From Sphingomonas sp. PAMC 26621 (GTDB lineage Bacteria; Pseudomonadota; Alphaproteobacteria; Sphingomonadales; Sphingomonadaceae), in contig NZ_AIDW01000004.1 in assembly GCF_000251145.1 (NCBI RefSeq), positions 231,267 through 295,266 on the forward strand: 64,000 bases of DNA. Reading direction: 5' to 3'. Position 1 is the first letter of the stretch. Each line of letters begins with the position of its first letter. Shown one piece after another: positions 1 through 7,249 of this stretch. The notes beneath the pieces were generated by a model. It saw only the letters and a list, made by a program, of their open reading frames with translations. It had not been told where the DNA came from and made no database searches. The translations under genes and the position numbers were made by a program.

Positions 1-768
1 CAGGTCCGGCACCACGGCGTGCTCGCGCACGGGCTTGGCGTCCAGGCGATCCGCGCGCACGCCCGCAGCGGGACGCAGGTCGGGCTTGCGGACAACAGCA
101 ACTTCTACGTCCCCGTGATCGAGACCCCCGAGCATATCGCCGCCGCCAAACAGGCAGTGCGCGAGGAAAATGCGATGTTCCTGACCGCGGTGCTCGAGGG
201 GCGCTATACCGACGGTTACCTCGCGCGTGAGGGTGCGAACGCGCCGCGCGTTGCGAGCGGGGACATGGCGGCGATCGGTAGCCCGCTCGATTTCGTCGCG
301 CTGAACATCTATGCGCCGAACTACGTCCGCGCCGATGCGGGGCCGAGCGGCTACAAGATTCTGCCGCATCTCCCGTCGTCGCCCCGAATGGCGTCGCCGT
401 GGCTCTATGTCGGGCCAGAGGTCGCCTATTGGGGCGTGCGCACCGTCTCCGAACTGTGGAAGCCAAAGGCGATCTACATTTCGGAAAACGGCACGTCGGC
501 GGATGACGTGATGGTCGACGGGCGAGTCGATGACAGCGACCGGATCATGTATCTGCGCAATTATCTGACCGAATTCCATCGCGCGACCGCCGAGGGCTTT
601 CCGCTCAAGGGCTATTTCCTGTGGAGCCTGATGGACAATTTCGAATGGGCGGATGGCTATACCAAGCGCTTCGGGCTCCATCACGTCGATTTCGCGACAC
701 AGGTCCGCACCCCCAAGCTGAGCGCGGCCTGGTATCGCGAACTGATCCGCCGGAACGCACTGGTCTGA
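1..768 (+). CDS. GH1 family beta-glucosidase, 3' part (truncated by window edge)
   Basis: This is the C-terminal half of a glycoside hydrolase family 1 enzyme, which cleaves beta-glucosides by a retaining two-glutamate mechanism. The reading frame is open from base 1, so the start lies upstream of the window. The GH1 nucleophile motif (I-S-E-N-G) has its Glu codon near base 484. The family's C-terminal block follows (WSLMDNFEWADGY, then RFGLHHVDF and a WYRELI tail), which shapes the sugar-binding subsite. Family proteins are about 450 residues, so roughly 255 are present here. No signal peptide can be judged because the N-terminus is missing. The family call is firm; substrate preference cannot be read from this fragment. 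Confidence 0.9.
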   Translation, partial: QVRHHGVLAHGLGVQAIRAHARSGTQVGLADNSNFYVPVIETPEHIAAAKQAVREENAMFLTAVLEGRYTDGYLAREGANAPRVASGDMAAIGSPLDFVALNIYAPNYVRADAGPSGYKILPHLPSSPRMASPWLYVGPEVAYWGVRTVSELWKPKAIYISENGTSADDVMVDGRVDDSDRIMYLRNYLTEFHRATAEGFPLKGYFLWSLMDNFEWADGYTKRFGLHHVDFATQVRTPKLSAAWYRELIRRNALV

Positions 769-805
769 AACGTCGAGGTCGCGGCGCGGCAATCGCGCCG
801 CGACG

Positions 806-1120
806 TCAGCGTTTCTTGACGAACTCGGCGCGCAGCACGAGGCCCTTGATCCCGTCGAACCGGCAATCGATCTCCTGCGCGTCGCCGGTCAGGCGGATCG
901 CCTTGATCAGCGTGCCCCGCTTGAGCGTCTGGCCCGCGCCCTTAACGGTCAGATCCTTGATCAACGTCACCTGATCGCCATCGGCGAGCACGTTGCCGAC
1001 CGAATCGCGGACGACCACTGCATCGCCATCGGCGGTGCCCTTCGCGGCGGCATCGCTCGCGCTGATCCACTCGCCGCTCGCCTCGTCATAGACGAACGCG
1101 TCGCTGTCCCCCTCGGCCAT
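806..1120 (-). CDS. PhnA/YjdM-family protein lacking the zinc-ribbon cysteines
   Basis: The 104-residue product matches the C-terminal PhnA domain, with the blocks GNVLADGDQVTLIKDL, VKGAGQTLKRGT and IDCRFDGIKG ending in EFVKKR. Family members such as E. coli YjdM carry an N-terminal CPxC zinc ribbon. Here that part is replaced by a Cys-free segment (YDEASGEWISA). The ATG at 1118-1120 is chosen because an AGGGG box sits just upstream and the gene follows the small basic ORF by 2 bases, suggesting translational coupling. The old link of PhnA to phosphonate use is weakly supported in the family, so no reaction is assigned. Confidence 0.8.
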   Translation of the reverse strand: MAEGDSDAFVYDEASGEWISASDAAAKGTADGDAVVVRDSVGNVLADGDQVTLIKDLTVKGAGQTLKRGTLIKAIRLTGDAQEIDCRFDGIKGLVLRAEFVKKR

Positions 1121-1122
1121 GC

Positions 1123-1251
1123 TCACCCCTTGATATTGACCATCGCGACCGGCTGGCCCTTGGCGGTCGGGTTGGAGGCATTCGCCTTCGGTGCCTTTTC
1201 GGCCTTGGGTTTGCGCGTTTCCTTGTTCGACTTCTTCTGGCTCTTGGCCAT
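1123..1251 (-). CDS. Small basic hypothetical protein (42 aa)
   Basis: A 42-residue, Lys/Ala/Pro-rich protein beginning MAKSQKKSNKETRKPK. A longer reading frame extends to 1317, but the inner ATG gives a compact, highly charged product and I prefer it. It lies 2 bases upstream of the PhnA-like gene on the same strand, so the two are probably co-transcribed. Similar short basic proteins occur in sphingomonads (recollection, not a search). No function is assigned. The composition suggests nucleic-acid or ribosome contact, which is inference only. Confidence 0.6.
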   Translation of the reverse strand: MAKSQKKSNKETRKPKAEKAPKANASNPTAKGQPVAMVNIKG

Positions 1252-1482
1252 CGGACTTACCTTCGGAGGCGGGAGGCCCCGGGTGCTTGTAGCGCCAAAG
1301 CGGCGCCGCACCGGCATCTTTTCGGTCTGGCGCAGGCACGGCGCGGTTAACCGAGGTTAACCTGATTTGATCGGACCGGACGCAACCACCCTCGACCCGG
1401 TCCGTTTGGAGCAGAAGCCGGACGTGCCACCCCTCGCGTCCGGCTACCCCCCTTCCAGTAGCCGCACGCCAGGAGACACGAC

Positions 1483-2004
1483 ATGGGCCTGTTCACCAAG
1501 GATATCGCGACCTTCGAGGATCTCTTCCTGCATCAGCTCCAGGACGTCTATTACGCCGAGAACCAGATCACCAAGGCGCTGCCCAAGATGATCGACAAGG
1601 CAACCGACGCTGGGCTGAAGAGCGGCTTCCAGACGCATCTGACCGAGACCGAAGTCCAGATCCGCCGGCTCGAGCAGGTGTTCGACCTGCTGGGCGAGCA
1701 GCCCAAGGGTGCGACGTGCCCTGCGATCGAAGGCATCATCAAGGAAGCCAACGAGGTCGCCAGCGAAATCGCGGACAAGGCGGTTCTCGATGCCGCACTC
1801 ATCGCTTCGGCCCAGGCGGTCGAGCATTATGAGATCACGCGTTACGGCACGCTGATCGCCTGGTCGAGGCAGCTCGGCCGCGACCAGATCGCCGCGATCC
1901 TGCAGGAAACGCTCGACGAGGAATATGCCACCGACGACAAGCTGACGCAGATGGCGACGAGCAAGACCAACGCGAAGGCAGAGGCAGCGAGCCCGGCCGA
2001 GTAA
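1483..2004 (+). CDS. DUF892 (YciE/YciF-type) ferritin-like protein
   Basis: A 173-residue, all-helical protein of the DUF892 ferritin-like family, known from E. coli YciE/YciF and usually linked to stress responses. Visible family marks are the N-terminal FEDLFLHQLQDVYYAENQI helix, ETEVQIRRLEQVF, and the later helices with QAVEHYEITRYGTL and ETLDEEYATDDKL. The Glu, His and Glu-x-x-Asp residues in these helices are the expected di-iron-type positions. An AGGAG box lies about 8 bases before the ATG. The tail after residue 160 is Ala/Lys-rich and probably disordered. Ferroxidase activity has not been shown for the family as a whole. Confidence 0.9.
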   Translation: MGLFTKDIATFEDLFLHQLQDVYYAENQITKALPKMIDKATDAGLKSGFQTHLTETEVQIRRLEQVFDLLGEQPKGATCPAIEGIIKEANEVASEIADKAVLDAALIASAQAVEHYEITRYGTLIAWSRQLGRDQIAAILQETLDEEYATDDKLTQMATSKTNAKAEAASPAE

Positions 2005-2029
2005 GGCCGGCTAGCGAAAAACGTGACTT

Positions 2030-2058
2030 CGCCATCCTTGGGTAACCCCGGGATGGCG
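2030..2058. terminator. Hairpin between convergent genes (possible terminator)
   Basis: CGCCATCC (2030-2037) pairs with GGATGGCG (2051-2058), with extra GGG/CCC pairing in the loop. A second perfect 7-bp hairpin (GTAGACG/CGTCTAC) lies at 2126-2143. Both sit between the convergent DUF892 and S41 peptidase genes. Neither is followed by a T-run, so intrinsic termination is uncertain. Confidence 0.3.
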
Positions 2059-2203
2059 GAAATCGCCTGCTGACCCACGCGTGGCACAAGTCGGGGCCTG
2101 GTGGAAATAGTCGACGCAGGTACACGTAGACGCTGCCGTCTACCGCTGTGCTACCGGGGCCACGTCCAGGCCGGGCAGGGGGCTAAACGTTGACCCCTCC
2201 GCC

Positions 2204-3667
2204 TTAAAACGATCCTGGCACCTCGCGCTGTACGGTGTCGGGCGCGTCAGGCGTCAGCAATTCAAGCGGGTTCGTCCTGGTGCGCAGCGATAGCGTCCCC
2301 TGTGTCCCCGCCGCCGCCACGATCGGCGTGCAACTCTTGCCGCCAAGATAATCCAGCGCCGCCCGGGTCGAGGCCTCCTGCGGATCACCCAGCGGATGAG
2401 TCAGGTCGTCACCCGCCTTGCAGCTTGCTTCCATGATGCTCGCAAGCCCGTCGTAATAGGCCCCCTGTCGCGCAGAGTTTTGCAGCGCAAAGGCGATGAC
2501 GCGCAGCCGGTCGTCGCATTGCGGCCGGTCCAGTGCGATCTGGCCGACCGGCTTGCCATAGGTATTGGCGCCGATCAGTCCGACATTGGCGTGGAAATAC
2601 GGAATCGCCTGCGCGATCACCAATTCGCTCGCCGAGGCACTGCTCCCGGTTCCGATGAACGCGATCCTGGTCGGCGCAATCGACTCGGGCTGTCGCGCAT
2701 AGAAGGCCGTGACGTTGCTCGCGGACTTTTCGGGGCGGAAGGTCGTGTAGTCGATCACGTCGCTGCTGTTGCGCGCACCGCCGAGCAGATTCGCCATCAA
2801 CTCCGCGATCGAGACCAGCCCTCCGCCATTGTAGCGCACATCGATGATGACATTGGTGACGCCCGCCGTCTTGAAGCGCGCGAAGGCGGCGCGCAACGCC
2901 GGGTCGGCGGTCGAGATGAAGCTGCGCAGGTTGATATAACCGACCTGCTGCCCGCCATCGGTGAGGATCTGTGCGCCATAGCGGCTCGACACCGGGGTCA
3001 GCGCATAATCGGTCTTGGCGAGCGATACGCTGCGTGTCCCTTGTGAATCGGTGATCCGCAACCGTCGCGTGGTGCCTGCGGTATTTGGCCCGAGCGCGTC
3101 GATGACGCCCGCGGTCCCCTGCGCCGCGATGATCGAATCGACCGAGCGCAGGTCGGTGTCGCTGGTGCCGATCGCAACGATTTCCGTGCCGCGATCGATC
3201 CCGGCGGACAGTGCGGCGGTGCCTTCGAAACTTTCGGAAACGAACACGCGCCGCGCGCCGGTGTCATAGGACAAACGGAACCCGAACCCGGCACTCGCCC
3301 CGGAGTCGTAATAGGCATCCTCGGAGGCGATCGAGGTGCGATAGGTGAAATACCGGTCCTTGCGTTGCGCGCGCGCCGTGGCGGTGAGCGCGTCGATATA
3401 GGCATCGACCGTCGTATAGGGCGTCGGGTCGAGCGCGGCGGGGAGCGTTTCGGGGAACAGATACCATTCGCGCAATTGCGCCGCCGCCCAATCCTGCCGG
3501 TCGCGCAGCGTGCAACTCACGGCGGCTGCGGTCGGTGTCGGGCTAGGGGTAGGGGCCGGTGCGGCGACGACGCCGGTCGCCGCGCCCGATCCACCGCCGC
3601 CCCCGCCACAGGCGGAAAGCAGCGCGGCAAGGGTCAGTATCGAAACACCGTAACGTATTCGGCTCAT
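2204..3667 (-). CDS. S41 family peptidase, predicted lipoprotein
   Basis: A 487-residue serine protease of the S41 (C-terminal processing peptidase) family. Residues 1-20 form a lipoprotein signal peptide with lipobox LSAC, followed by a Gly run and a Pro/Thr linker. A PDZ-like segment follows at about 120-200 (around SAGIDRGTEIVAIG). The catalytic Ser is expected in the GSSASASE block near residue 342 and the Lys in YGKPVG near residue 370, the family's Ser-Lys pairing. It should act in the periplasm, anchored to a membrane. The start ATG is the one giving the signal peptide. Its substrate is unknown, and it has no obvious operon partner. Confidence 0.9.
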   Translation of the reverse strand: MSRIRYGVSILTLAALLSACGGGGGGSGAATGVVAAPAPTPSPTPTAAAVSCTLRDRQDWAAAQLREWYLFPETLPAALDPTPYTTVDAYIDALTATARAQRKDRYFTYRTSIASEDAYYDSGASAGFGFRLSYDTGARRVFVSESFEGTAALSAGIDRGTEIVAIGTSDTDLRSVDSIIAAQGTAGVIDALGPNTAGTTRRLRITDSQGTRSVSLAKTDYALTPVSSRYGAQILTDGGQQVGYINLRSFISTADPALRAAFARFKTAGVTNVIIDVRYNGGGLVSIAELMANLLGGARNSSDVIDYTTFRPEKSASNVTAFYARQPESIAPTRIAFIGTGSSASASELVIAQAIPYFHANVGLIGANTYGKPVGQIALDRPQCDDRLRVIAFALQNSARQGAYYDGLASIMEASCKAGDDLTHPLGDPQEASTRAALDYLGGKSCTPIVAAAGTQGTLSLRTRTNPLELLTPDAPDTVQREVPGSF

Positions 3668-3754
3668 GTGCCACCTCGAAGTCCGAGGCTAGCGCGTCGC
3701 TTTGCCGATGTCAGCGCGAAAAGTGCGGGATCGCAAAGCCTTGTCGGGAAGCGA

Positions 3755-3865
3755 TTACGCGATGGGGGCGAAGGATACCGCAGTCGACGCAAGAACGGTG
3801 GTGAGGACGAGCGCGGCTGCGAGCGAAACGGCGACGCGCTGGACTGCTTCGAAACGAGCGAACAT
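3755..3865 (-). CDS. Small single-helix membrane or exported peptide (36 aa)
   Basis: A 36-residue ORF beginning MFARFEAVQRVAVSL, with one hydrophobic helix covering about residues 10-32. An AGGAG box lies 9 bases upstream of the ATG at 3863-3865, which is the main reason to call it real. Peptides of this size with a charged FxRFEAxQRVA-type head recur in Sphingomonas annotations (recollection). It stands alone between the diguanylate cyclase and the S41 peptidase, all on the minus strand. The function is unknown. Confidence 0.6.
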   Translation of the reverse strand: MFARFEAVQRVAVSLAAALVLTTVLASTAVSFAPIA

Positions 3866-4038
3866 GGGGGTAACTCCTGGATGATGTGGCGGTCCGGACC
3901 ATTCCGTCGCCGACATTTCAGGTTTTGCAGGGACCGTGCCAGATGATGAATCTGGCGGGTTACTGCGCTTTTTTCGAAAAGTTCCCGGTGAGTCTAGTTG
4001 GGAGGCCAGTGATTCTCGCCAAATCTTGGGGATATTTG

Positions 4039-5061
4039 CTACGCGCGATGGATCCTGTTCCGGCCGTTGTCCTTGGCGGCATAAAGCAGCTTGTCGGCCC
4101 GTCCGAAAACCGCGCCGAGGAACTCGCCGGGTTGCGATTCGGTAATCCCGGCAGAGAAGGTCACCGCGCCGAGCGGTTCGTCCGACTCGCGCAGGCGATA
4201 CCGCTTCGTCGCGACGATGCCGCGTGCCTGGTCGAGCGTGGCATAGGCCTGATCGAGCGTGATACCGGCGAACAACACGGTGAATTCCTCGCCGCCATAG
4301 CGGGCGACGAGATGCCCGGGACAGGCCGTGGTCAACGCTTCGGCGATCGCGCGAAGAACCCGGTCGCCGACCGAATGGCCGAAGCGATCGTTGACTCGCT
4401 TGAACCGATCGACGTCGCACACCGCGAGGCATACCTGCTCCCCGGCGACCATGTGCGCCGCGAATCTCTCCTCGAACGCGCGCCGGTTGGGCAGGTCGGT
4501 CAGCGGGTCGCGCCGCGCATTGTCGCGCGCTTCCTCGAGCTTGAGCCGAAGTTCCTCGGCTTCGTGAGTCGCCGCAGCAAGTCGCGCCTCGGCGGACTGG
4601 ACCCGATCGAGCATCACGTTGGTCAACCGGACGATATCCTCCGTGCGATCGGTCGATCGCATCGCGTCCGCGCTCGCTGCGAGATTGCGCCCGAAATCCT
4701 GCGTCTCCGCGCGGATCGCGTGCATCATGTCGGTGAAGCCTTCGACCTGCATCTGCGTTTGCGCGACGAGTCCGTCGGTGGCGCTTGGCGCCTCCGCCCC
4801 TTCCGGTTGCGTTACGGCGGTCACGACCTGTCCGCCGAGCTTTTCGATATCGCGTGCGGTCAGCCGGATCCCGCCTTCGGTCAGTGCCGCCACCGATTGC
4901 GCGAGCACGCCCGCAGGATTGGAAACCACGCGGTGCGCAAACGCATAATGGAGCGGATCGGGGCTCAGCCGGTGCTGGGCCAGAAACAACCCGATCCGGT
5001 CGAACACCGGGTCGGCGCGGTTGTCGAGCGCAACCCGTCGTGCCTCCCTTGCCGTCGCCAT
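4039..5061 (-). CDS. GGDEF-domain diguanylate cyclase
   Basis: A 340-residue protein whose C-terminal half (about 185-340) is a GGDEF domain. It has the DPLTDLPNRRAF entry motif, the metal-binding DVDRFKRVND block and an intact signature RYGGEEF, so it should make cyclic di-GMP from GTP. The product-inhibition I-site (RxxD five residues before GGEEF) reads CPGH, so feedback binding is probably absent. The N-terminal 170 residues are helical, with a coiled-coil-like stretch just before the GGDEF domain. No membrane segment is seen, so it is likely cytosolic. The sensory input is not recognisable. Confidence 0.9.
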   Translation of the reverse strand: MATAREARRVALDNRADPVFDRIGLFLAQHRLSPDPLHYAFAHRVVSNPAGVLAQSVAALTEGGIRLTARDIEKLGGQVVTAVTQPEGAEAPSATDGLVAQTQMQVEGFTDMMHAIRAETQDFGRNLAASADAMRSTDRTEDIVRLTNVMLDRVQSAEARLAAATHEAEELRLKLEEARDNARRDPLTDLPNRRAFEERFAAHMVAGEQVCLAVCDVDRFKRVNDRFGHSVGDRVLRAIAEALTTACPGHLVARYGGEEFTVLFAGITLDQAYATLDQARGIVATKRYRLRESDEPLGAVTFSAGITESQPGEFLGAVFGRADKLLYAAKDNGRNRIHRA

Positions 5062-5178
5062 CGGTAGAACCCGTCCCTTGATCCCGGTCGCGTCAAAACG
5101 ACCCTTGTCTGTGGCCCGTGCTAGGCCGAAACTGCTAAAATACAGTGACCGAATGCGTAACGATAGCGGGGCGGTGCG

Positions 5179-6270
5179 TCAGCGCGTCAGCGCGATGCCG
5201 AAGCGGGCGTGATTGACGATCCGGTTGTACGCGATCAGCGTTTCGGCATAGCCGGTGTAGAAATCGCCGAACAGGTAGATGTGCGGCAGGCGCTGGTCGA
5301 TCCGCGCGAGCGGATAGGAGACGAAGGTCTCGGCGCTGCCCTTGCCCGTCCCCGGATTGCCCCGGCCGCTCACCGCGACCTTGACCCCGTCGCGCTGGCC
5401 GATCGACAGACCGAGCGACGTATAGCCCCAATAGCGGTCGAGATCGGGTGCGAGGCCCTGGTCGCCGAAATAGCCCCACACCATCGGCGCGATCCCGAGG
5501 TTCCACCCCTTGCCCAGCGCGACCGTCTTGTTCGCGCGCAAGAAGAAGCGGTTGACGTCGATCGAGTTGGTCACGCCGCCACCGTTCGAATCATGGCGAT
5601 AGCCGCCGCCGATGACGAGCGTGCGGTCGACCGGCACGTCGAGGAACACCTCGGGGGCGAAACCCTGCGCGGTCAGCGGGGCGGACGGCTTGTCGGTCGC
5701 AAGGAAGAAGGTGTGGGTATAGGCAAAATCGAGCCGCGGACCGTCATCGCGGCCGAGCACCCTGAAATCGAAGCTGACCGACAGTTTTGACCCCGAATTG
5801 CCAGCACCCATCACCGCATAGGTCGGTGCGAACGGATGCAGCCGGTCAAGAAACGCGCCAGACCCGCCACGCGAGGTCGCGACCAGCGACTCGCCCTTTG
5901 CCGGGGCACCCGCGAGAGGCGCTGCCGCCGTCGCCTCCGGCCTGGCCGGCGGTGCCACGGCGGCGAGCGGATAGGAGGCCGCAAGCCGGTAGCGCAGCCG
6001 CGCAAATCCGCCCGGGGCGACCGTCGCGGGTTCGTCGGGGGCGGCGATCAGCCGCAGCCGGGTGCCGTCGCGCGCGACCGTCTCGATTTCGGCGGGCCCG
6101 TGTGCAGGTTGCGCGGCGGTGGTTTCGTTGAGGACGAACACCTCGACCCCGGCGCGCGCGGCATCGGCGGAAGCGGGCGGATCGAGCAGCGGACGAAGCT
6201 GCGCTGCCGCCGGCGGGGCGACACCGGCGATCAGCGCGCCGCCGCCAAGTCCCAAGATTCGCAGCCGCAT
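5179..6270 (-). CDS. pldA: Outer membrane phospholipase A (OMPLA/PldA family)
   Basis: A 363-residue exported protein. Residues 1-24 are a signal peptide ending in AAAQ. The C-terminal 230 residues align with the OMPLA beta-barrel. The catalytic block YRHDSNG has His and Ser two apart near residue 226, and an Asn 14 residues after the His (in VNRFFLR) matches the E. coli His142-Ser144-Asn156 spacing. Later family blocks are RYWGYTSLGL and the C-terminal GYAETLIAYN. About 100-140 residues between the signal peptide and the barrel are extra compared with E. coli PldA. The start at 6270 is preferred over one 13 codons upstream because it gives a clean signal peptide. Confidence 0.85.
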   Translation of the reverse strand: MRLRILGLGGGALIAGVAPPAAAQLRPLLDPPASADAARAGVEVFVLNETTAAQPAHGPAEIETVARDGTRLRLIAAPDEPATVAPGGFARLRYRLAASYPLAAVAPPARPEATAAAPLAGAPAKGESLVATSRGGSGAFLDRLHPFAPTYAVMGAGNSGSKLSVSFDFRVLGRDDGPRLDFAYTHTFFLATDKPSAPLTAQGFAPEVFLDVPVDRTLVIGGGYRHDSNGGGVTNSIDVNRFFLRANKTVALGKGWNLGIAPMVWGYFGDQGLAPDLDRYWGYTSLGLSIGQRDGVKVAVSGRGNPGTGKGSAETFVSYPLARIDQRLPHIYLFGDFYTGYAETLIAYNRIVNHARFGIALTR

Positions 6271-6353
6271 CTGCTTGGCTTCCCCGTTCGCCAGACCCCG
6301 CCGCCTCATCGCATGGACTGGCGATTTGATGCCAGCCGGATTACGCAGGCCGG

Positions 6354-7139
6354 ATGCGAATTACCGAATCCGATTTAGCCCTTGCCGCCGCGCTCGCCGA
6401 TGCCGCGGGCGCCGCGATCCGTCCCTATTGGCGCACCGAGCAGGGGCTCGAGATGAAGGGCGATGCGTCGCCCGTCACGCTCGCCGACCGCGCGGCGGAG
6501 GCCGCGATGCGCGCGCTGATCGAACGGACCTTCCCCGACGATGCGATCATCGGCGAGGAATATGGCGTACGCGAGGGGCCCTCGGGGCGCGCGTGGGTGC
6601 TCGACCCGATCGACGGGACGCGTGCGTTCATTTCCGGGCGGCCGATCTTCGGGACGCTGATCGCTCTGGTGGTCGAGGGGTGGCCGATGCTCGGCGTGCT
6701 CGACCAGCCGATCATCGGCGAGCGCTGGGTGGGGACGACCGGCAAGCCGACGCTGTTCAACGGCAAGCCCGCTTCCACGCGGCGCTGCGCGGATCTGGGG
6801 GAGGCGTTGCTCGCGACGACCTCGCCCGCGCTGTTCACGGATGATCAGTTGCATGCGTTCGAGCACCTCGACGCGAAGGTCCGCAGCACCGTGCTGGGGG
6901 GCGATTGCTACAATTACGGCTGCGTCGCGAGCGGGTGGCTCGACGTGGTGGTCGAAGCCGAGCTCAAGCTCCACGATTTCGCCGCTCTGGTGCCGATCGT
7001 CGAGGGGGCCGGCGGGCGGATGTGCGACTGGGCGGGCGACCCGCTGACCGCGGACAGCGTCGGCGAAGTCGTCGCAGCGGGTGATCCGGCGCGGATCGAG
7101 GAGATCCTCGAGGCGCTGGCGTGCCGCGGGGGGCATTGA
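6354..7139 (+). CDS. hisN: Inositol monophosphatase-family histidinol-phosphatase
   Basis: A 261-residue enzyme of the inositol monophosphatase fold. Metal-binding motifs are visible: GEEYG near residue 70, WVLDPIDGTRAF near 82-93, and LHDFAALVPIVEGAGG near 213. The RAFISGRP variant and the overall length fit the HisN-type histidinol-phosphatases of alphaproteobacteria and actinobacteria, which perform the penultimate step of histidine synthesis. No other his gene is adjacent, so the step is assigned by family resemblance only. A general inositol or sugar phosphatase is the alternative. It is transcribed divergently from pldA. Confidence 0.8.
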   Translation: MRITESDLALAAALADAAGAAIRPYWRTEQGLEMKGDASPVTLADRAAEAAMRALIERTFPDDAIIGEEYGVREGPSGRAWVLDPIDGTRAFISGRPIFGTLIALVVEGWPMLGVLDQPIIGERWVGTTGKPTLFNGKPASTRRCADLGEALLATTSPALFTDDQLHAFEHLDAKVRSTVLGGDCYNYGCVASGWLDVVVEAELKLHDFAALVPIVEGAGGRMCDWAGDPLTADSVGEVVAAGDPARIEEILEALACRGGH

Positions 7140-7249
7140 CCGCTTAGCAGCGTCATGCCGAACGCCCTTCGGCGCGCACCATCGCGCGGCGTCTGACAAC
7201 GGTAGGGAAAGCCGCCATTACGCCCGAGGCGGGCTTCGAACGCAATTCC

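Noticed and set aside
1345..1362. Tandem GGTTAACC palindromes upstream of the DUF892 gene, resembling a CtrA site
   Set aside because: The two TTAA boxes are 6 bases apart, not the 7 of the CtrA consensus, and no other cell-cycle context is present.
1370..1410. Possible general-stress sigma (EcfG, GGAAC-N16/17-CGTT) promoter before the DUF892 gene
   Set aside because: The GGACC/GGACG and CGTT elements are 20-25 bases apart and imperfect, outside the accepted spacing.
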